A stretch of 40,254 bases of DNA from an uncultured Bacteroidales bacterium (GCA_902798425.1 CADBWR010000042.1:1-40254); one strand, 5' to 3'; positions 14,705-24,513 are shown, numbered from the stretch's first letter. Notes: generated by a model from the sequence alone, not told the origin. Translations and numbers: made by a program.

Positions 14705-17425
14705 TTACTCCTCAACTGCAGCCTGTGCGGCGGCGAGGCGTGCGATGGGTACACGGAAGGGAGAGCAAGATGCGTAGTTCATGCCAATCTTAGCGCAGAA
14801 CTTCACAGAGCTGGGCTCACCACCATGCTCACCACAGATACCGCAGCGGAGGTCAGGACGTACTTCGCGGCCTTCCTTCACAGCAAACTTGATGAGACGG
14901 CCAACACCCTTCTGGTCGAGAACCTGGAATGGGTCAACCTTCAGAATCTTCTTGTCGAGGTATACAGGCAGGAACGAAGCGATGTCGTCACGGCTGTAAC
15001 CGAAGGTCATCTGAGTCAGGTCGTTAGTACCGAATGAGAAGTACTGAGCCTCAGTAGCGATGCGGTCGGCAGTCAGGGCTGCACGAGGAATCTCGATCAT
15101 GGTACCAATCTCGAACTCAACCTCAGTGCCATACTCCTGGAATACCTCCTTAGCGGCGTACTGGATAACCTCCTTCTGCTGCTTCAGCTCGTAGAGCGTA
15201 CCAATCAGCGGAACCATGATCTCTGGCTTAGGATTCTTGCCTTCCTTCTTCAGCTCGCAAGCGGCACCCAGGATAGCCTTGGTCTGCATAGCGGTGATCT
15301 CTGGGAAGGTAATGCCCAGACGGCAACCACGGTGACCCAGCATTGGGTTGTTCTCAGCGAGTGAGTCAACACGACGCTTGATATCCTCTACGCTGACACC
15401 CATCTCCTTAGCCATGGTCTCCTGACCAGCCAGATCGTGGGGAACGAACTCGTGCAAGGGAGGATCGAGCAGACGGATGTTGACGGGCAGACCGTCCATA
15501 GCCTCCAAGATACCCTTGAAGTCAGCCTTCTGATAAGGTAACAGCTTGGCAAGAGCCTTCTCGCGTCCGGCAACGCTGTCGGCGAGAATCATCTCACGCA
15601 TAGCGATAATCTTCTTATCCTCGAAGAACATGTGCTCGGTACGAGTCAGACCGATACCCTTGGCACCGAACTCACGAGCGAGCTGTGCATCACGAGGAGT
15701 ATCAGCATTGGTGCGAACCTGCAGCTTGGTGTACTTGTCGCAGAGGTCCATCAGCTCCTTGAAGTCGCCAGAGAGCTCAGCAGCCTTGGTGGGCACCTCG
15801 CCAGCATAAACCTGACCAGTGGTACCGTTCAGAGAGATATAGTCACCCTCCTTATATACAACGCCGTCAATCTCGACAGTCTTGTCCTTATAGCTAACGT
15901 TCAGAGAACCAACGCCTGATACGCAGCACTTACCCATACCACGAGCCACAACGGCAGCGTGAGAAGTCATACCACCACGAGCAGTCAGGATACCCTCAGC
16001 AGAAGCCATACCAGCGAGGTCCTCAGGAGAAGTCTCGATACGTACGAGAACTACCTTGTGACCGTCCTTGTGCCATGCCTCGGCATCGTCAGCGTGGAAT
16101 ACGATCTGACCACAGGCAGCACCAGGAGATGCGGGCAGACCCTGTGCGATAACCTTAGCCTGAGAAAGGGCCTTCTTATCGAATACGGGGTGCAGCAGCT
16201 CGTCAAGCTTCTGAGGCTCGCAGCGCATGATGGCGGTCTTCTCGTCAATCATACCTTCGTGGAGCAGGTCGATAGCAATCTTCACCATAGCGGCACCTGT
16301 GCGCTTACCGTTACGAGTCTGCAGGAACCAAAGCTTGCCCTCCTGCACAGTGAACTCCATGTCCTGCATGTCGTGATAGTGGTGTTCCAACTTATCCTGG
16401 ATGCTGTTCAGCTCTGCATAGATCTCGGGCATAGCCTCCTCCATGGAAGGATACTTAGCTACACGCTCTGCCTCAGAGATGCCAGCACGCTCAGCCCAGC
16501 GCTGAGAACCAATCTTTGTGATCTGCTGTGGAGTACGGATACCAGCCACAACGTCCTCACCCTGTGCATTCACCAGGTATTCACCATTAAACAGGTTCTC
16601 ACCGTTAGCGGCGTCACGGCTGAAGCAAACACCGGTAGCAGAGGTGTCGCCCATGTTACCGAATACCATAGCCATCACAGATACGGCTGTACCCCACTCG
16701 TCGGGAATGCCTTCCATCTTACGATACAAGATAGCGCGCTCGTTCATCCAAGAACGGAACACAGCGCAGATAGCACCCCAGAGCTGCTCGATAGGATCGT
16801 TGGGGAAGTCCTTGCCAGTGCGCTCCTTGATGGCCTGCTTGAACAGCTTCACCAACTTCTTCAGATCCTCAACAGAGAGGTCCTTGTCGAGCACAACACC
16901 GCTTTCCTTCTTCACCTTCTCGATAATCTCCTCGAAGGGATCAATATCGGTCTTGTTGACGGGCTTCATCTCAAGCACCACGTCACCATACATTTGAACG
17001 AAACGACGATAAGAGTCGTAAACGAAGTGAGGATTGTTGGTCTTCTTCACCATACCCTCAGCAACCTCGTCATTCAGACCCAGGTTCAAGATGGTGTCCA
17101 TCATACCTGGCATAGAAGCGCGGGCACCAGAACGTACAGAAACAAGCAGAGGATTCTCCTTGTCGCCGAACTTTGAGTTCATCAGACCCTCGATATGCTT
17201 CACGGCAGCCATCACGTCGTCGTTCAGCAGTTCCATAATCTTCTGCTGACCAACTTGATAGTATTCGTTACAGCAATCGGTTGTGATTGTAAAACCAGGA
17301 GGAACGGGCACACCAATTAGGTTCATCTCAGCAAGGTTCGCACCCTTGCCACCAAGTTCCTCACGCATTTTTGCATTACCTTCGGCCTTACCATTACCGA
17401 AGAGGTAAACTCTTTTTTGGCTCAT
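14705..17425 (-). CDS. ppdK: Pyruvate, phosphate dikinase
   Basis: 906 aa, normal full length. It interconverts pyruvate + ATP + phosphate and phosphoenolpyruvate + AMP + diphosphate in the cytoplasm. The N-terminal ATP-grasp domain begins MSQKRVYLFGNGKAEGNAKMREELGGKGANLAEM. The central swivelling phosphohistidine domain shows GGMTSHAAVVARGMGK, and the C-terminal PEP-binding barrel ends with GICGEHGGEP, which contains the catalytic Cys. In anaerobic Bacteroidales the enzyme commonly works in a glycolytic or reversible direction. It is a single gene with its own promoter (17476-17507). The codon use and G+C content are clearly of the host type, in contrast to the AT-rich integrase gene beyond its 3' end. 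Confidence 0.98.
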   Translation of the reverse strand: MSQKRVYLFGNGKAEGNAKMREELGGKGANLAEMNLIGVPVPPGFTITTDCCNEYYQVGQQKIMELLNDDVMAAVKHIEGLMNSKFGDKENPLLVSVRSGARASMPGMMDTILNLGLNDEVAEGMVKKTNNPHFVYDSYRRFVQMYGDVVLEMKPVNKTDIDPFEEIIEKVKKESGVVLDKDLSVEDLKKLVKLFKQAIKERTGKDFPNDPIEQLWGAICAVFRSWMNERAILYRKMEGIPDEWGTAVSVMAMVFGNMGDTSATGVCFSRDAANGENLFNGEYLVNAQGEDVVAGIRTPQQITKIGSQRWAERAGISEAERVAKYPSMEEAMPEIYAELNSIQDKLEHHYHDMQDMEFTVQEGKLWFLQTRNGKRTGAAMVKIAIDLLHEGMIDEKTAIMRCEPQKLDELLHPVFDKKALSQAKVIAQGLPASPGAACGQIVFHADDAEAWHKDGHKVVLVRIETSPEDLAGMASAEGILTARGGMTSHAAVVARGMGKCCVSGVGSLNVSYKDKTVEIDGVVYKEGDYISLNGTTGQVYAGEVPTKAAELSGDFKELMDLCDKYTKLQVRTNADTPRDAQLAREFGAKGIGLTRTEHMFFEDKKIIAMREMILADSVAGREKALAKLLPYQKADFKGILEAMDGLPVNIRLLDPPLHEFVPHDLAGQETMAKEMGVSVEDIKRRVDSLAENNPMLGHRGCRLGITFPEITAMQTKAILGAACELKKEGKNPKPEIMVPLIGTLYELKQQKEVIQYAAKEVFQEYGTEVEFEIGTMIEIPRAALTADRIATEAQYFSFGTNDLTQMTFGYSRDDIASFLPVYLDKKILKVDPFQVLDQKGVGRLIKFAVKEGREVRPDLRCGICGEHGGEPSSVKFCAKIGMNYASCSPFRVPIARLAAAQAAVEE

Positions 17426-17475
17426 AAACTAGTGTATTATATAAGTAATAAATATTGGTTTTATTTGTTAGTTTG

Positions 17476-17507
17476 CAAAGATACGATATTTTTTTCTTTC
17501 TGCAAAA
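17476..17507 (-). promoter_or_regulatory. ppdK promoter
   Basis: Minus strand: TTTTG (17503-17507) and TATCTTTG (17476-17483) with a 19-bp spacer; the start codon is about 50 bp downstream. Confidence 0.7.
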
Positions 17508-17556
17508 TAATTTTCTTTTTTTTGCACAACAAAATTACATAGAACACAAGAATATT

Positions 17557-17587
17557 TTGGCAGAATGACATTTTCTTCGTAACTTTG
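17557..17587 (+). promoter_or_regulatory. Promoter of the rRNA methyltransferase gene
   Basis: TTGG at 17557-17560 and TAACTTTG at 17580-17587, spacer 19 bp. It lies 18 bp before the ATG at 17606 and rules out the in-frame upstream TTG at 17585. Confidence 0.7.
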
Positions 17588-17605
17588 CACCAAAAATTAG
17601 AAAGA

Positions 17606-19045
17606 ATGGCAAGAAACAAGAAACCATTACCGCTTCTGGAGAGCGTTACAATAGAAGCCATTGCTGCTGAAGGCAAGTCGTTGTTTCACTGGCAAGACTT
17701 GGTAGTCTTTGTACCCTTCTGCGTACCTGGCGACGTGTGCGACGTACAGATTCGACGTAAGAAGCACAGCTATGCTGAAGGCGAGGTGGTGCGCTTTATT
17801 ACATATAGTAAGGTACGCGCAATACCTTTTTGTAAACACTTTGGTGTCTGTGGGGGCTGCAAGTGGCAGAATCTGCCCTATGAAGAACAGTTGAAGTTCA
17901 AACAGCAGCAGGTCTATGACCAGCTACACCGTATCGGCAAGGTGGAATTACCTGAGTTCCATCCCATCTTGGGCAGTGTGAAGACTCAGGAGTACCGCAA
18001 TAAGCTCGACTTTGGTTGTGCCAATAAGCGCTGGTTAACCACCGAGCAATTAAAGGACGAAACACTATTGAAGGATACACCAGCCATCGGTTTCCATATC
18101 ACGGGCGCCTTCGACAAGATATTGCCTATCGAGAAGTGCTGGCTGATGGACGATTTACACAATCAGATCCGCAACAAAATACTCGAATATGCCAAGTCCA
18201 ACAATCTGAGTTTCTTTGATTTACGGCAACAGACAGGATTGCTTCGTGATGTCATTATTCGTAACAGTGCTAGTGGAGAATGGATGGTAATCGTACAAAT
18301 ACACATTGACCATTCGGGAGATCAGGAAATGATCAATGGTCAATGGTCAAAGGTCAAAGGTCTCTTGCAACATATTGCCGATGAGTTTCCCCAGATTACC
18401 TCCCTACTCTATTTGGACAACCAGAAGTGTAACGACACCATTGGCGACCAAGAGATATTGGTATTCAAGGGTAAAGACCACATCTTTGAGTTGATGGAAG
18501 ACCTGAAGTTCAAGGTTGGCCCTAAGTCGTTCTACCAAACAAATACCGAACAAGCCTACCACTTATACTCAGTAGCACGCGAGTTTGCAGGCCTTACTGG
18601 CAACGAGTTAGTATACGACTTATATACAGGTACAGGAACTATAGCCAACTTCGTGGCCAAGAAAGCCAAGAAAGTGATTGGCATTGAGTATGTGCCCGAG
18701 GCCATAGAGGACGCTAAAATCAACTCACAGATTAACGGCATTGAGAACACGTTGTTCTTTGCCGGCGACATGAAGGACATCCTGACAGACGACTTCATCA
18801 GAGAGTATGGTCGGCCTGACGTGATTATTACCGACCCACCCCGTGCCGGCATGCACCCGGATGTTGTGAAGACCATCCTCAATGCAGTTCCGGAGCGCAT
18901 TGTCTATGTCAGCTGCAACCCTGCTACCCAGGCGCGCGATCTGCAACTGCTTGACGTGCAATACAAGGTTAGCGAGGTACAGCCAGTCGATATGTTCCCC
19001 CACACCCCTCATGTAGAAAATGTAGTATTACTCATTAAAAAATAA
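17606..19045 (+). CDS. rlmD: 23S rRNA (uracil-5-)-methyltransferase, RlmD/RumA family
   Basis: 479 aa from the ATG at 17606. The N-terminus is TRAM-like, then the Fe-S cluster cysteines appear in CKHFGVCGGCKWQ. The SAM-dependent methyltransferase core shows VGPKSFYQTNTEQA, LVYDLYTGTGTIANF (SAM binding), ITDPPRAGMHPDV and the catalytic VSCNPATQARDL. It transfers a methyl group from SAM to C5 of a uracil in rRNA. RlmD, RlmCD and TrmA-like members are hard to separate by eye, so the exact site is unsure. Around residues 243-251 the frame runs through a run of four 7-bp repeats (GATCAAT, GGTCAAT, GGTCAAA, GGTCAAA), a likely recent in-frame insertion. The porin gene follows 10 bp later, probably in the same transcript. 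Confidence 0.92.
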   Translation: MARNKKPLPLLESVTIEAIAAEGKSLFHWQDLVVFVPFCVPGDVCDVQIRRKKHSYAEGEVVRFITYSKVRAIPFCKHFGVCGGCKWQNLPYEEQLKFKQQQVYDQLHRIGKVELPEFHPILGSVKTQEYRNKLDFGCANKRWLTTEQLKDETLLKDTPAIGFHITGAFDKILPIEKCWLMDDLHNQIRNKILEYAKSNNLSFFDLRQQTGLLRDVIIRNSASGEWMVIVQIHIDHSGDQEMINGQWSKVKGLLQHIADEFPQITSLLYLDNQKCNDTIGDQEILVFKGKDHIFELMEDLKFKVGPKSFYQTNTEQAYHLYSVAREFAGLTGNELVYDLYTGTGTIANFVAKKAKKVIGIEYVPEAIEDAKINSQINGIENTLFFAGDMKDILTDDFIREYGRPDVIITDPPRAGMHPDVVKTILNAVPERIVYVSCNPATQARDLQLLDVQYKVSEVQPVDMFPHTPHVENVVLLIKK

Positions 19046-19055
19046 TAAGAAAACA

Positions 19056-20147
19056 ATGAAAAAACTTATGACACTGGCCTTCATGGCTATGGCATTGACA
19101 GTCAATGCACAAGAGAAAAAGACCATTGAAGTGCCACAGTGGATTAACAACATCAAGTTTAGCGGCTATACCATGCTGCAGTATCAGGCAGAAGACAGAG
19201 AAGGTTCAGAACATAATGAGTTCAACCTGCGTCTGGCACGTTTCATTCTGGACGGTAAGATTGGAGACTTCGACTGGCGCGCCCAGATTCAAGGAACCAA
19301 CGCCAAGGGGCCTGGCGAACCTACCGTACAACTGGTAGACCTTTACGCAGAGTGGAACAAGTACAAGGAAGTCCGCGTCAAAGTGGGTCAGTTCAAGCGT
19401 GCCTTCACCTTCGATAGTCCGTCGCACCCCATCACACAGGGATGGTATTCCTATGGTCTGGTCGTCAACAATCTGGTAGGCTATGGCGACCGTACTGGAG
19501 AAAAGGCGAGTGGCGGTCGTGACATCGGTATTCAGGTTCAGGGTTCTCTATTCCCCATGAGCGACAACCACCGCCTACTGCACTATCAGTTAGGCATCTA
19601 CAATGGTGAGGGCATCAACAAGAAGGATGCTGACAACCAGAAAGACATCATCGGCGGTTTGTGGGTAATGCCCATTCAAGGTCTGCGCATTGGTGCTTTC
19701 GGATGGACCGGCACCAAGGCAGAGATGGACTTTAAGAGCTTAGACCTTGATGCAAAAGGCAACCGCATCACGACGAAAATGAAGAGTGTTCGCAAGAACC
19801 GTTATGCCATCTCTGCCGAGTATGACAAAAACGAGTACCTCTTCCGTGCTGAATATATCCACAGTCAGGGATGGGGAACTGACGAAGCATGGGGCGACAA
19901 GGCCGATGGTTGGTATGCCTTCGGTATCGTTCCTATCATCAAATCAAAGCTGCATGCCAAGGCTCGCTACAACGTCTATCGTCGCTCCAAAGACTGGGAG
20001 TCCTCAAAGACTATGTACGAGATTGGTGCCAACTATTTCTTCAACAAAAAGTTGCAGTTGAACTTCGAATACGCTCGTGTCAACGATCGCACGCTAGCCA
20101 AGTCTAACTACAATTTCGTAGACTTAGAACTGGATTTCAAATTCTAA
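19056..20147 (+). CDS. Outer membrane porin, phosphate-selective O/P-like
   Basis: 363 aa. Signal peptide MKKLMTLAFMAMALTVNA-QE, then alternating hydrophobic/polar strands typical of a beta barrel, beginning NIKFSGYTMLQYQAED and FNLRLARFILDGKIGDFDWRAQIQG. The core VRVKVGQFKRAFTFDSP and ending NFVDLELDFKF (C-terminal Phe) fit the OprO/OprP family (porin_O_P). It is presumably a trimeric channel for anions in the outer membrane; selectivity cannot be judged. It is downstream of the rRNA methyltransferase with no separate promoter seen. The last 11 bp overlap the 3' end of the flippase gene on the other strand. Confidence 0.88.
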   Translation: MKKLMTLAFMAMALTVNAQEKKTIEVPQWINNIKFSGYTMLQYQAEDREGSEHNEFNLRLARFILDGKIGDFDWRAQIQGTNAKGPGEPTVQLVDLYAEWNKYKEVRVKVGQFKRAFTFDSPSHPITQGWYSYGLVVNNLVGYGDRTGEKASGGRDIGIQVQGSLFPMSDNHRLLHYQLGIYNGEGINKKDADNQKDIIGGLWVMPIQGLRIGAFGWTGTKAEMDFKSLDLDAKGNRITTKMKSVRKNRYAISAEYDKNEYLFRAEYIHSQGWGTDEAWGDKADGWYAFGIVPIIKSKLHAKARYNVYRRSKDWESSKTMYEIGANYFFNKKLQLNFEYARVNDRTLAKSNYNFVDLELDFKF

Positions 20148-21615
20148 ACTTACTGCGCAGTCGTTCCCACAGATGCGTCTTCTGACGCAGGATGTGAACA
20201 GAATAAGCCGTGCTGACAATAGTCAGTGCGGCTTCTGTTATCCAGTATGTCCAGCCCTCAGTCAGCAATGTGATTGCATAAGCCGCAAAGCCAATCACCA
20301 TTTGTATGAGTGCATAGCGCACTACTGATGACGTGAGACGATAGGCATACTTCCACATGGCATACCCCATCACTAAGACATTCTCTACCACATGGGCAAC
20401 GACAATAGCCAAGCCTGTTCCCCAAAGTCCCCACAGCTGATAAAAACAGACGATGGCCAGCATAAGGACAACAAAATATGCGGTCTCGAGCAACAAGAAC
20501 GACACAGATAACCGGCGGGCCAAGGTGATATAGGCCACCGGCATAGTTAACACCTTAAAATACATAGCCAGCACAGCCACTTGTGCCATCTGTACCACTG
20601 GCAGGAACTCGCTACTGAACAGCACTGGAACGAGCAAGGGCAACCCTGACACAAGTGCCACTAACATGGGCGCCAACATGAGTAACGACACCTCCATCTG
20701 CTTGTTGACAACAGAATTGGTAGCCTCATAGTTATTGGCAACACCAGATAGCCGTGGGAAATAGTCAGTTTCCATCGCCGAGAACACCAATCCGGAATAG
20801 GTAATGGCAATCATAAAGGCGGCATTATACAATCCTACCTCATCCATGCCGGCCACAACATTCAGATAGGAGCGAATAGCCATTTCGGAAGCGCTCCCTA
20901 TGGCTGCAGCCACTATAAATGCAATTCCTAAACGTATCATGCTGAATCCGTCGCGCAACATACTACGACAGAAGTCGAAACGAAAAGGGAAGCAGCGATA
21001 CGAATAGCCAACCGTAATCGTCATCGTGGAAAAAGCTATCAATACAATGGCAGGAACAACACCCGAATGACCATAGTAGTAGTATAATGGCACGGAAACA
21101 ACAAGGGTGGCAATCACAGTAAGAATCTGGGTCTTCGCAACCTTGCTCAATTGGCGGGTAGCTTTCATAATAGCTGTTTCACCTCCTGTAATAGCCCCCA
21201 TTGCGACTGCCAGCGCTAACATGGCATAGTGCAGGGTATGGTCGCCCCATGTAAACGAAAGCAGGTTTACCAGTGGACTGACTACCACGCAAAACACCAC
21301 GCCCAGAAGAGCTGCAATAATACTCCAAAGTCTAATTACCTGTATGTAGTAATGCAATGCAGCGTCATCATCACGCTCGTGAAGTTCGGAGAGACGGGGT
21401 ACAGCCCCAAAAGAGATGCCCAGATTGGTAGATTGTGAGGCAAAGTTCTGCATAGAGGTTAACAAAGCGTTAAAACCCATGCCTCCTGCGCCCAGAATCA
21501 GAGCCATAGCCTTATTACGTACAAGGCCTATCATGATAGACAGTACTTGTATGCCTCCAAACAAGCTGGTATATTTCAGTACGTGACCGTAGCTTTTCTC
21601 CTGTTGTTCTTTCAT
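20137..21615 (-). CDS. Polysaccharide/O-antigen flippase (Wzx-like)
   Basis: 492 aa from the ATG at 21615 (MKEQQEKSYGHVLKYTSLFGG), chosen because residues upstream in the longer frame do not resemble the family. It has about 12-14 hydrophobic segments over the whole length, in the MATE/MOP superfamily pattern (QVLSIMIGLVRNKAMALILGAGGMGFNALL...). Expected role: moving lipid-linked oligosaccharide repeat units across the inner membrane. The glycosyltransferase gene at 21665-22579 is 49 bp upstream and co-directional, so they form a two-gene operon. Confidence 0.88.
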   Translation of the reverse strand: MKEQQEKSYGHVLKYTSLFGGIQVLSIMIGLVRNKAMALILGAGGMGFNALLTSMQNFASQSTNLGISFGAVPRLSELHERDDDAALHYYIQVIRLWSIIAALLGVVFCVVVSPLVNLLSFTWGDHTLHYAMLALAVAMGAITGGETAIMKATRQLSKVAKTQILTVIATLVVSVPLYYYYGHSGVVPAIVLIAFSTMTITVGYSYRCFPFRFDFCRSMLRDGFSMIRLGIAFIVAAAIGSASEMAIRSYLNVVAGMDEVGLYNAAFMIAITYSGLVFSAMETDYFPRLSGVANNYEATNSVVNKQMEVSLLMLAPMLVALVSGLPLLVPVLFSSEFLPVVQMAQVAVLAMYFKVLTMPVAYITLARRLSVSFLLLETAYFVVLMLAIVCFYQLWGLWGTGLAIVVAHVVENVLVMGYAMWKYAYRLTSSVVRYALIQMVIGFAAYAITLLTEGWTYWITEAALTIVSTAYSVHILRQKTHLWERLRSKFRI

Positions 21616-21664
21616 GGGGTTCTTTTGTAATAACGAATAAATAATGGTTTTATTTTGTCCTTCG

Positions 21665-22579
21665 TTATATAGATGCCAAAAGTTTACGTATTCTGAGACT
21701 GGGAATGTGCAAAAAGAGACATTGTTTCCATGTAAATACGATTCCAAGCGATTTCATATCCCTCTTAATATCTACATAGAATTTGCTTTTCTTCCAGGTA
21801 TTCCTTTTCTGACAGACGGCGACAGCACAAAGATTCGCTATACGGTCTATTATTGTATCTTTCAGATATTTCTGTCTGTATTCTTCAGGGATGGAAGACA
21901 TCCTAAAATCGTTTAGTCTAGCACAATAGTCTGCGGTCCAAACGAAACTATTACAAGTATGTTCTTCTCCCTTATTGTATACTTTTTGATGAACGATCCG
22001 TACAGACTTTTCCGTCAGAAACACCAAACGCAGCCAAAAGATGTAGTCCTCACCATTAATGATTTCCCTCGGTAGGTCAAAGAGATATGGAGTTATAACC
22101 GTTCTTCGATACAAACTACCCCAAGGAACACCAATTGTCCCATCCGCTCTTACTGTCATATGACGGAACTCATCTATCGGAACAAGAACTCTGTTCTCAA
22201 TATTCAGGCTATCTCCATTTCCAAGAACAATATCAACGTCATCAGAACACATAGAATACAAATCATGGAGTGCGCTTGATGGCAGTGTATCGTCAGAATC
22301 AACAAAAGTCAGCCATTGTCCGCTGGCGACTTGTGTCCCATGGAGTCTGGCGGCACTTCGCCCTTTATTTTCCTGGTGGATTACTGTAATACGATGATCC
22401 CTTTGAGCAAAATCATCGCAGATGCTACCACTGGCATCCTTACTGCCATCATCAATCAATATTACTTCAATAGGAGAAAGGGATTGATTAAGAATGCTCG
22501 ATATGCATGCACCTATAGTATCTTCAGAATTATATATAGGAACAATAACCGAAACTTTATAATCATCCACTTGCTGCAT
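21665..22579 (-). CDS. Glycosyltransferase family 2
   Basis: 304 aa, GT-A fold. YKVSVIVPIYNSEDTIGACISSIL and EVILIDDGSKDASG are the nucleotide-sugar binding start; NKGRSAARLHG and FVDSDDTL contain the DxD-type metal site. ISSIL...ILNQS is typical of surface polysaccharide enzymes. No membrane segments, so it is probably membrane-associated from the cytoplasm. It has its own promoter (TAACTTTG, minus, 22607-22614) and lies upstream of the flippase gene. Donor and acceptor sugars are unknown. Confidence 0.9.
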   Translation of the reverse strand: MQQVDDYKVSVIVPIYNSEDTIGACISSILNQSLSPIEVILIDDGSKDASGSICDDFAQRDHRITVIHQENKGRSAARLHGTQVASGQWLTFVDSDDTLPSSALHDLYSMCSDDVDIVLGNGDSLNIENRVLVPIDEFRHMTVRADGTIGVPWGSLYRRTVITPYLFDLPREIINGEDYIFWLRLVFLTEKSVRIVHQKVYNKGEEHTCNSFVWTADYCARLNDFRMSSIPEEYRQKYLKDTIIDRIANLCAVAVCQKRNTWKKSKFYVDIKRDMKSLGIVFTWKQCLFLHIPSLRIRKLLASI

Positions 22580-22606
22580 AATTCATGTTTTTTCTTATTC
22601 TGTCTG

Positions 22607-22676
22607 CAAAGTTAAGCATAAAAGGCCATAATTTAGAAGGTTTTTCATATTATTTCGAAAATAATGATTAATTTTG
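22607..22676. promoter_or_regulatory. Divergent promoters of the two glycosyltransferase operons
   Basis: Minus -7 box TAACTTTG at 22607-22614; plus -7 box TAATTTTG at 22669-22676. The plus box ends only 5 bp before the ATG at 22682, so transcription would start at or right beside the start codon. Confidence 0.6.
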
Positions 22677-22681
22677 TAGCC

Positions 22682-23557
22682 ATGAAACTAACTGTCGTCA
22701 TCCCTGTATATCGTGTAGAAGCTACTCTCGACCGCTGTGTAGAGAGTGTGCTGATACAGGATATTGATGATATGGAAGTCATTCTGGTAGACGATGGCTC
22801 ACCCGACAGTTGTCCGAAGATGTGCGACGGATGGACTGAGAAAGATAGCCGCATCAGCGTGATTCACAAGGAGAATGGTGGGCTGAGTGAAGCCCGCAAT
22901 GCAGCTTTAGATATAGCGAAAGGTGATTATGTCACTTTTGTCGATAGTGACGACTGGCTGGACGAAGGGACTTACAAGGCTATTCTGAATCTGATGGATG
23001 ATAACGACATCGTGGAATATCCTGTAGCTCATCGTCTGTCGCTATCAGATCGTTCCTACGAAAATATGGACGATTACTGGCTGACGGAACAGGCATACAC
23101 CCATACATTTGCTTGGAACAAGGTCTATAGGCGTACTCTGTTTAATGGTATACGCTATCCCAAGAGGAAAGTCTTTGAGGATGTATATACCCTACCCTTA
23201 CTGCTGCGTAAAGCCAAACGTATCAGTACAACAAGTCAGGGTTGTTATCATTACGAATGGAATCCGTCAGGCATTACTGCCACAGCCGATGGTAAGAAAC
23301 TGGCGATGTTGCTTGATGCGCATCTAACGTCAGGCATGCCCATTGACGACCGTTATTACATGTATCTGGTAAACATACAAATGGACGTATGGGAACAGAC
23401 GGGTAGGCCTATCATTCTGCCTACACGTCAAGTAAACACCAGTAGTCTTGATGGTAAATTAAAAATTAAATCAATACTTCTAAATGTATTGGGAATTAGT
23501 ACTTTATGCAGAATAAACAAATTCATACACTATTTCAAGAAGCCCAACCGTTGGTGA
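22682..23557 (+). CDS. Glycosyltransferase family 2
   Basis: 291 aa from the ATG at 22682 (MKLTVVIPVYRVEATLDRCV). The six codons before it in the same frame overlap the -7 promoter box and are excluded. GT-A features: VILVDDGSPDSC, NGGLSEARNAALDIAKG and FVDSDDWLDEG (DxD). It is the first gene of a plus-strand operon of three glycosyltransferases. The last 52 bp overlap the next gene. The final 25 residues (GKLKIKSILLNVLGISTLCRINKFIHYF) are basic and partly hydrophobic, which may anchor it to the membrane. Confidence 0.88.
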   Translation: MKLTVVIPVYRVEATLDRCVESVLIQDIDDMEVILVDDGSPDSCPKMCDGWTEKDSRISVIHKENGGLSEARNAALDIAKGDYVTFVDSDDWLDEGTYKAILNLMDDNDIVEYPVAHRLSLSDRSYENMDDYWLTEQAYTHTFAWNKVYRRTLFNGIRYPKRKVFEDVYTLPLLLRKAKRISTTSQGCYHYEWNPSGITATADGKKLAMLLDAHLTSGMPIDDRYYMYLVNIQMDVWEQTGRPIILPTRQVNTSSLDGKLKIKSILLNVLGISTLCRINKFIHYFKKPNRW

Positions 23558-24513
23558 GTTTTATCATCACATGCTATAATCTGCCCATGCAGATGCTCTG
23601 TGAGTGCATCAACAGCATTTTGGACTTGTCGCTGTCTGAAAGCGAACGGGAAATTATCATCGTCGATGACGGTTCAGAAACCAGTCCCATAAATGGTCTC
23701 ACACAATATGGAAGTGAAATTATCTATGTTCGTCAGCAGCATCTGGGAGTCAGCGTAGCTCGCAATAATGCCCTTCGCATGGCTCATGGACAATTCATCC
23801 AGTTTGTTGATGGCGACGATTGTCTGCTAAAAGAACCATACAACCACTGCCTTGACCTCATTCAAAACTGTCAGCAGCCTATTGACGTCGTCATGTTTGA
23901 CTTCACAAAGACTCTGCCGTCAAAAGACAAGGAGTCCTTTCACGATAGTCCCCTAATGAGTGGTTCGGAGTATATGCGCAATCATTCTATCCATGGTACA
24001 GCTTGTGGCTGTCTCTTCCGTCAGGCTGTCCGTAGCGAACTGGAGTTCACGCCAGGCATTGAATATGGCGAAGACGAGGAATTCACTGCACAGTTGTTGG
24101 TACGAGCAGAAGTCATCTGCGTCACAGATGCCCAAGCCTATTACTACAGACAACGGAAGGCATCGGCTGTCCATCAGTTGAACGACAACAAGAAGGCGAA
24201 ACGCCTGAACGACAGCTTAGAGGTCATCGTAAAACTGCACCTCATGGAAGACCGTTTGCCCCATACTGACCGACTGGCCCTTCAGCGCAGAGTCGCTCAG
24301 TTGAGCATGGACTACATTTACAACACCATTATGCTGACACATTCTCGCAAGGCACTGGACAGTTGTTTAGAGGAATTACGCCAACAAGGTCTCTTTCCCC
24401 TGCCCGACCGTGACTATACACAGAAATATAAATGGTTCCGTCGCATGACAAACTCGTCAGTGGGGCGCACCATCCTGCTAAACGCTTTACCCCTAATGAA
24501 GAAAGAACGATGA
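23506..24513 (+). CDS. Glycosyltransferase family 2
   Basis: 335 aa. GT-A fold: PLVSFIITCYNLPMQMLCECINSIL, EIIIVDDGSETSP, LGVSVARNNALRMAHG and FVDGDDCLL (DxD-type). The C-terminal third (ALQRRVAQLSMDYIYNTIMLTHS) is helical. Its start lies inside the end of the preceding gene, an unusually long overlap of 52 bp; an internal start such as the Met near residue 28 is possible but would cut into the fold. Its TGA overlaps the next ATG (ATGA). Confidence 0.86.
   Translation: MQNKQIHTLFQEAQPLVSFIITCYNLPMQMLCECINSILDLSLSESEREIIIVDDGSETSPINGLTQYGSEIIYVRQQHLGVSVARNNALRMAHGQFIQFVDGDDCLLKEPYNHCLDLIQNCQQPIDVVMFDFTKTLPSKDKESFHDSPLMSGSEYMRNHSIHGTACGCLFRQAVRSELEFTPGIEYGEDEEFTAQLLVRAEVICVTDAQAYYYRQRKASAVHQLNDNKKAKRLNDSLEVIVKLHLMEDRLPHTDRLALQRRVAQLSMDYIYNTIMLTHSRKALDSCLEELRQQGLFPLPDRDYTQKYKWFRRMTNSSVGRTILLNALPLMKKER

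Noticed and set aside
15959-17176. 405-aa plus-strand frame opposite ppdK
   Set aside because: Long only because the high-GC codon use of ppdK leaves few antisense stops; His/Leu/Thr-rich with no domain.
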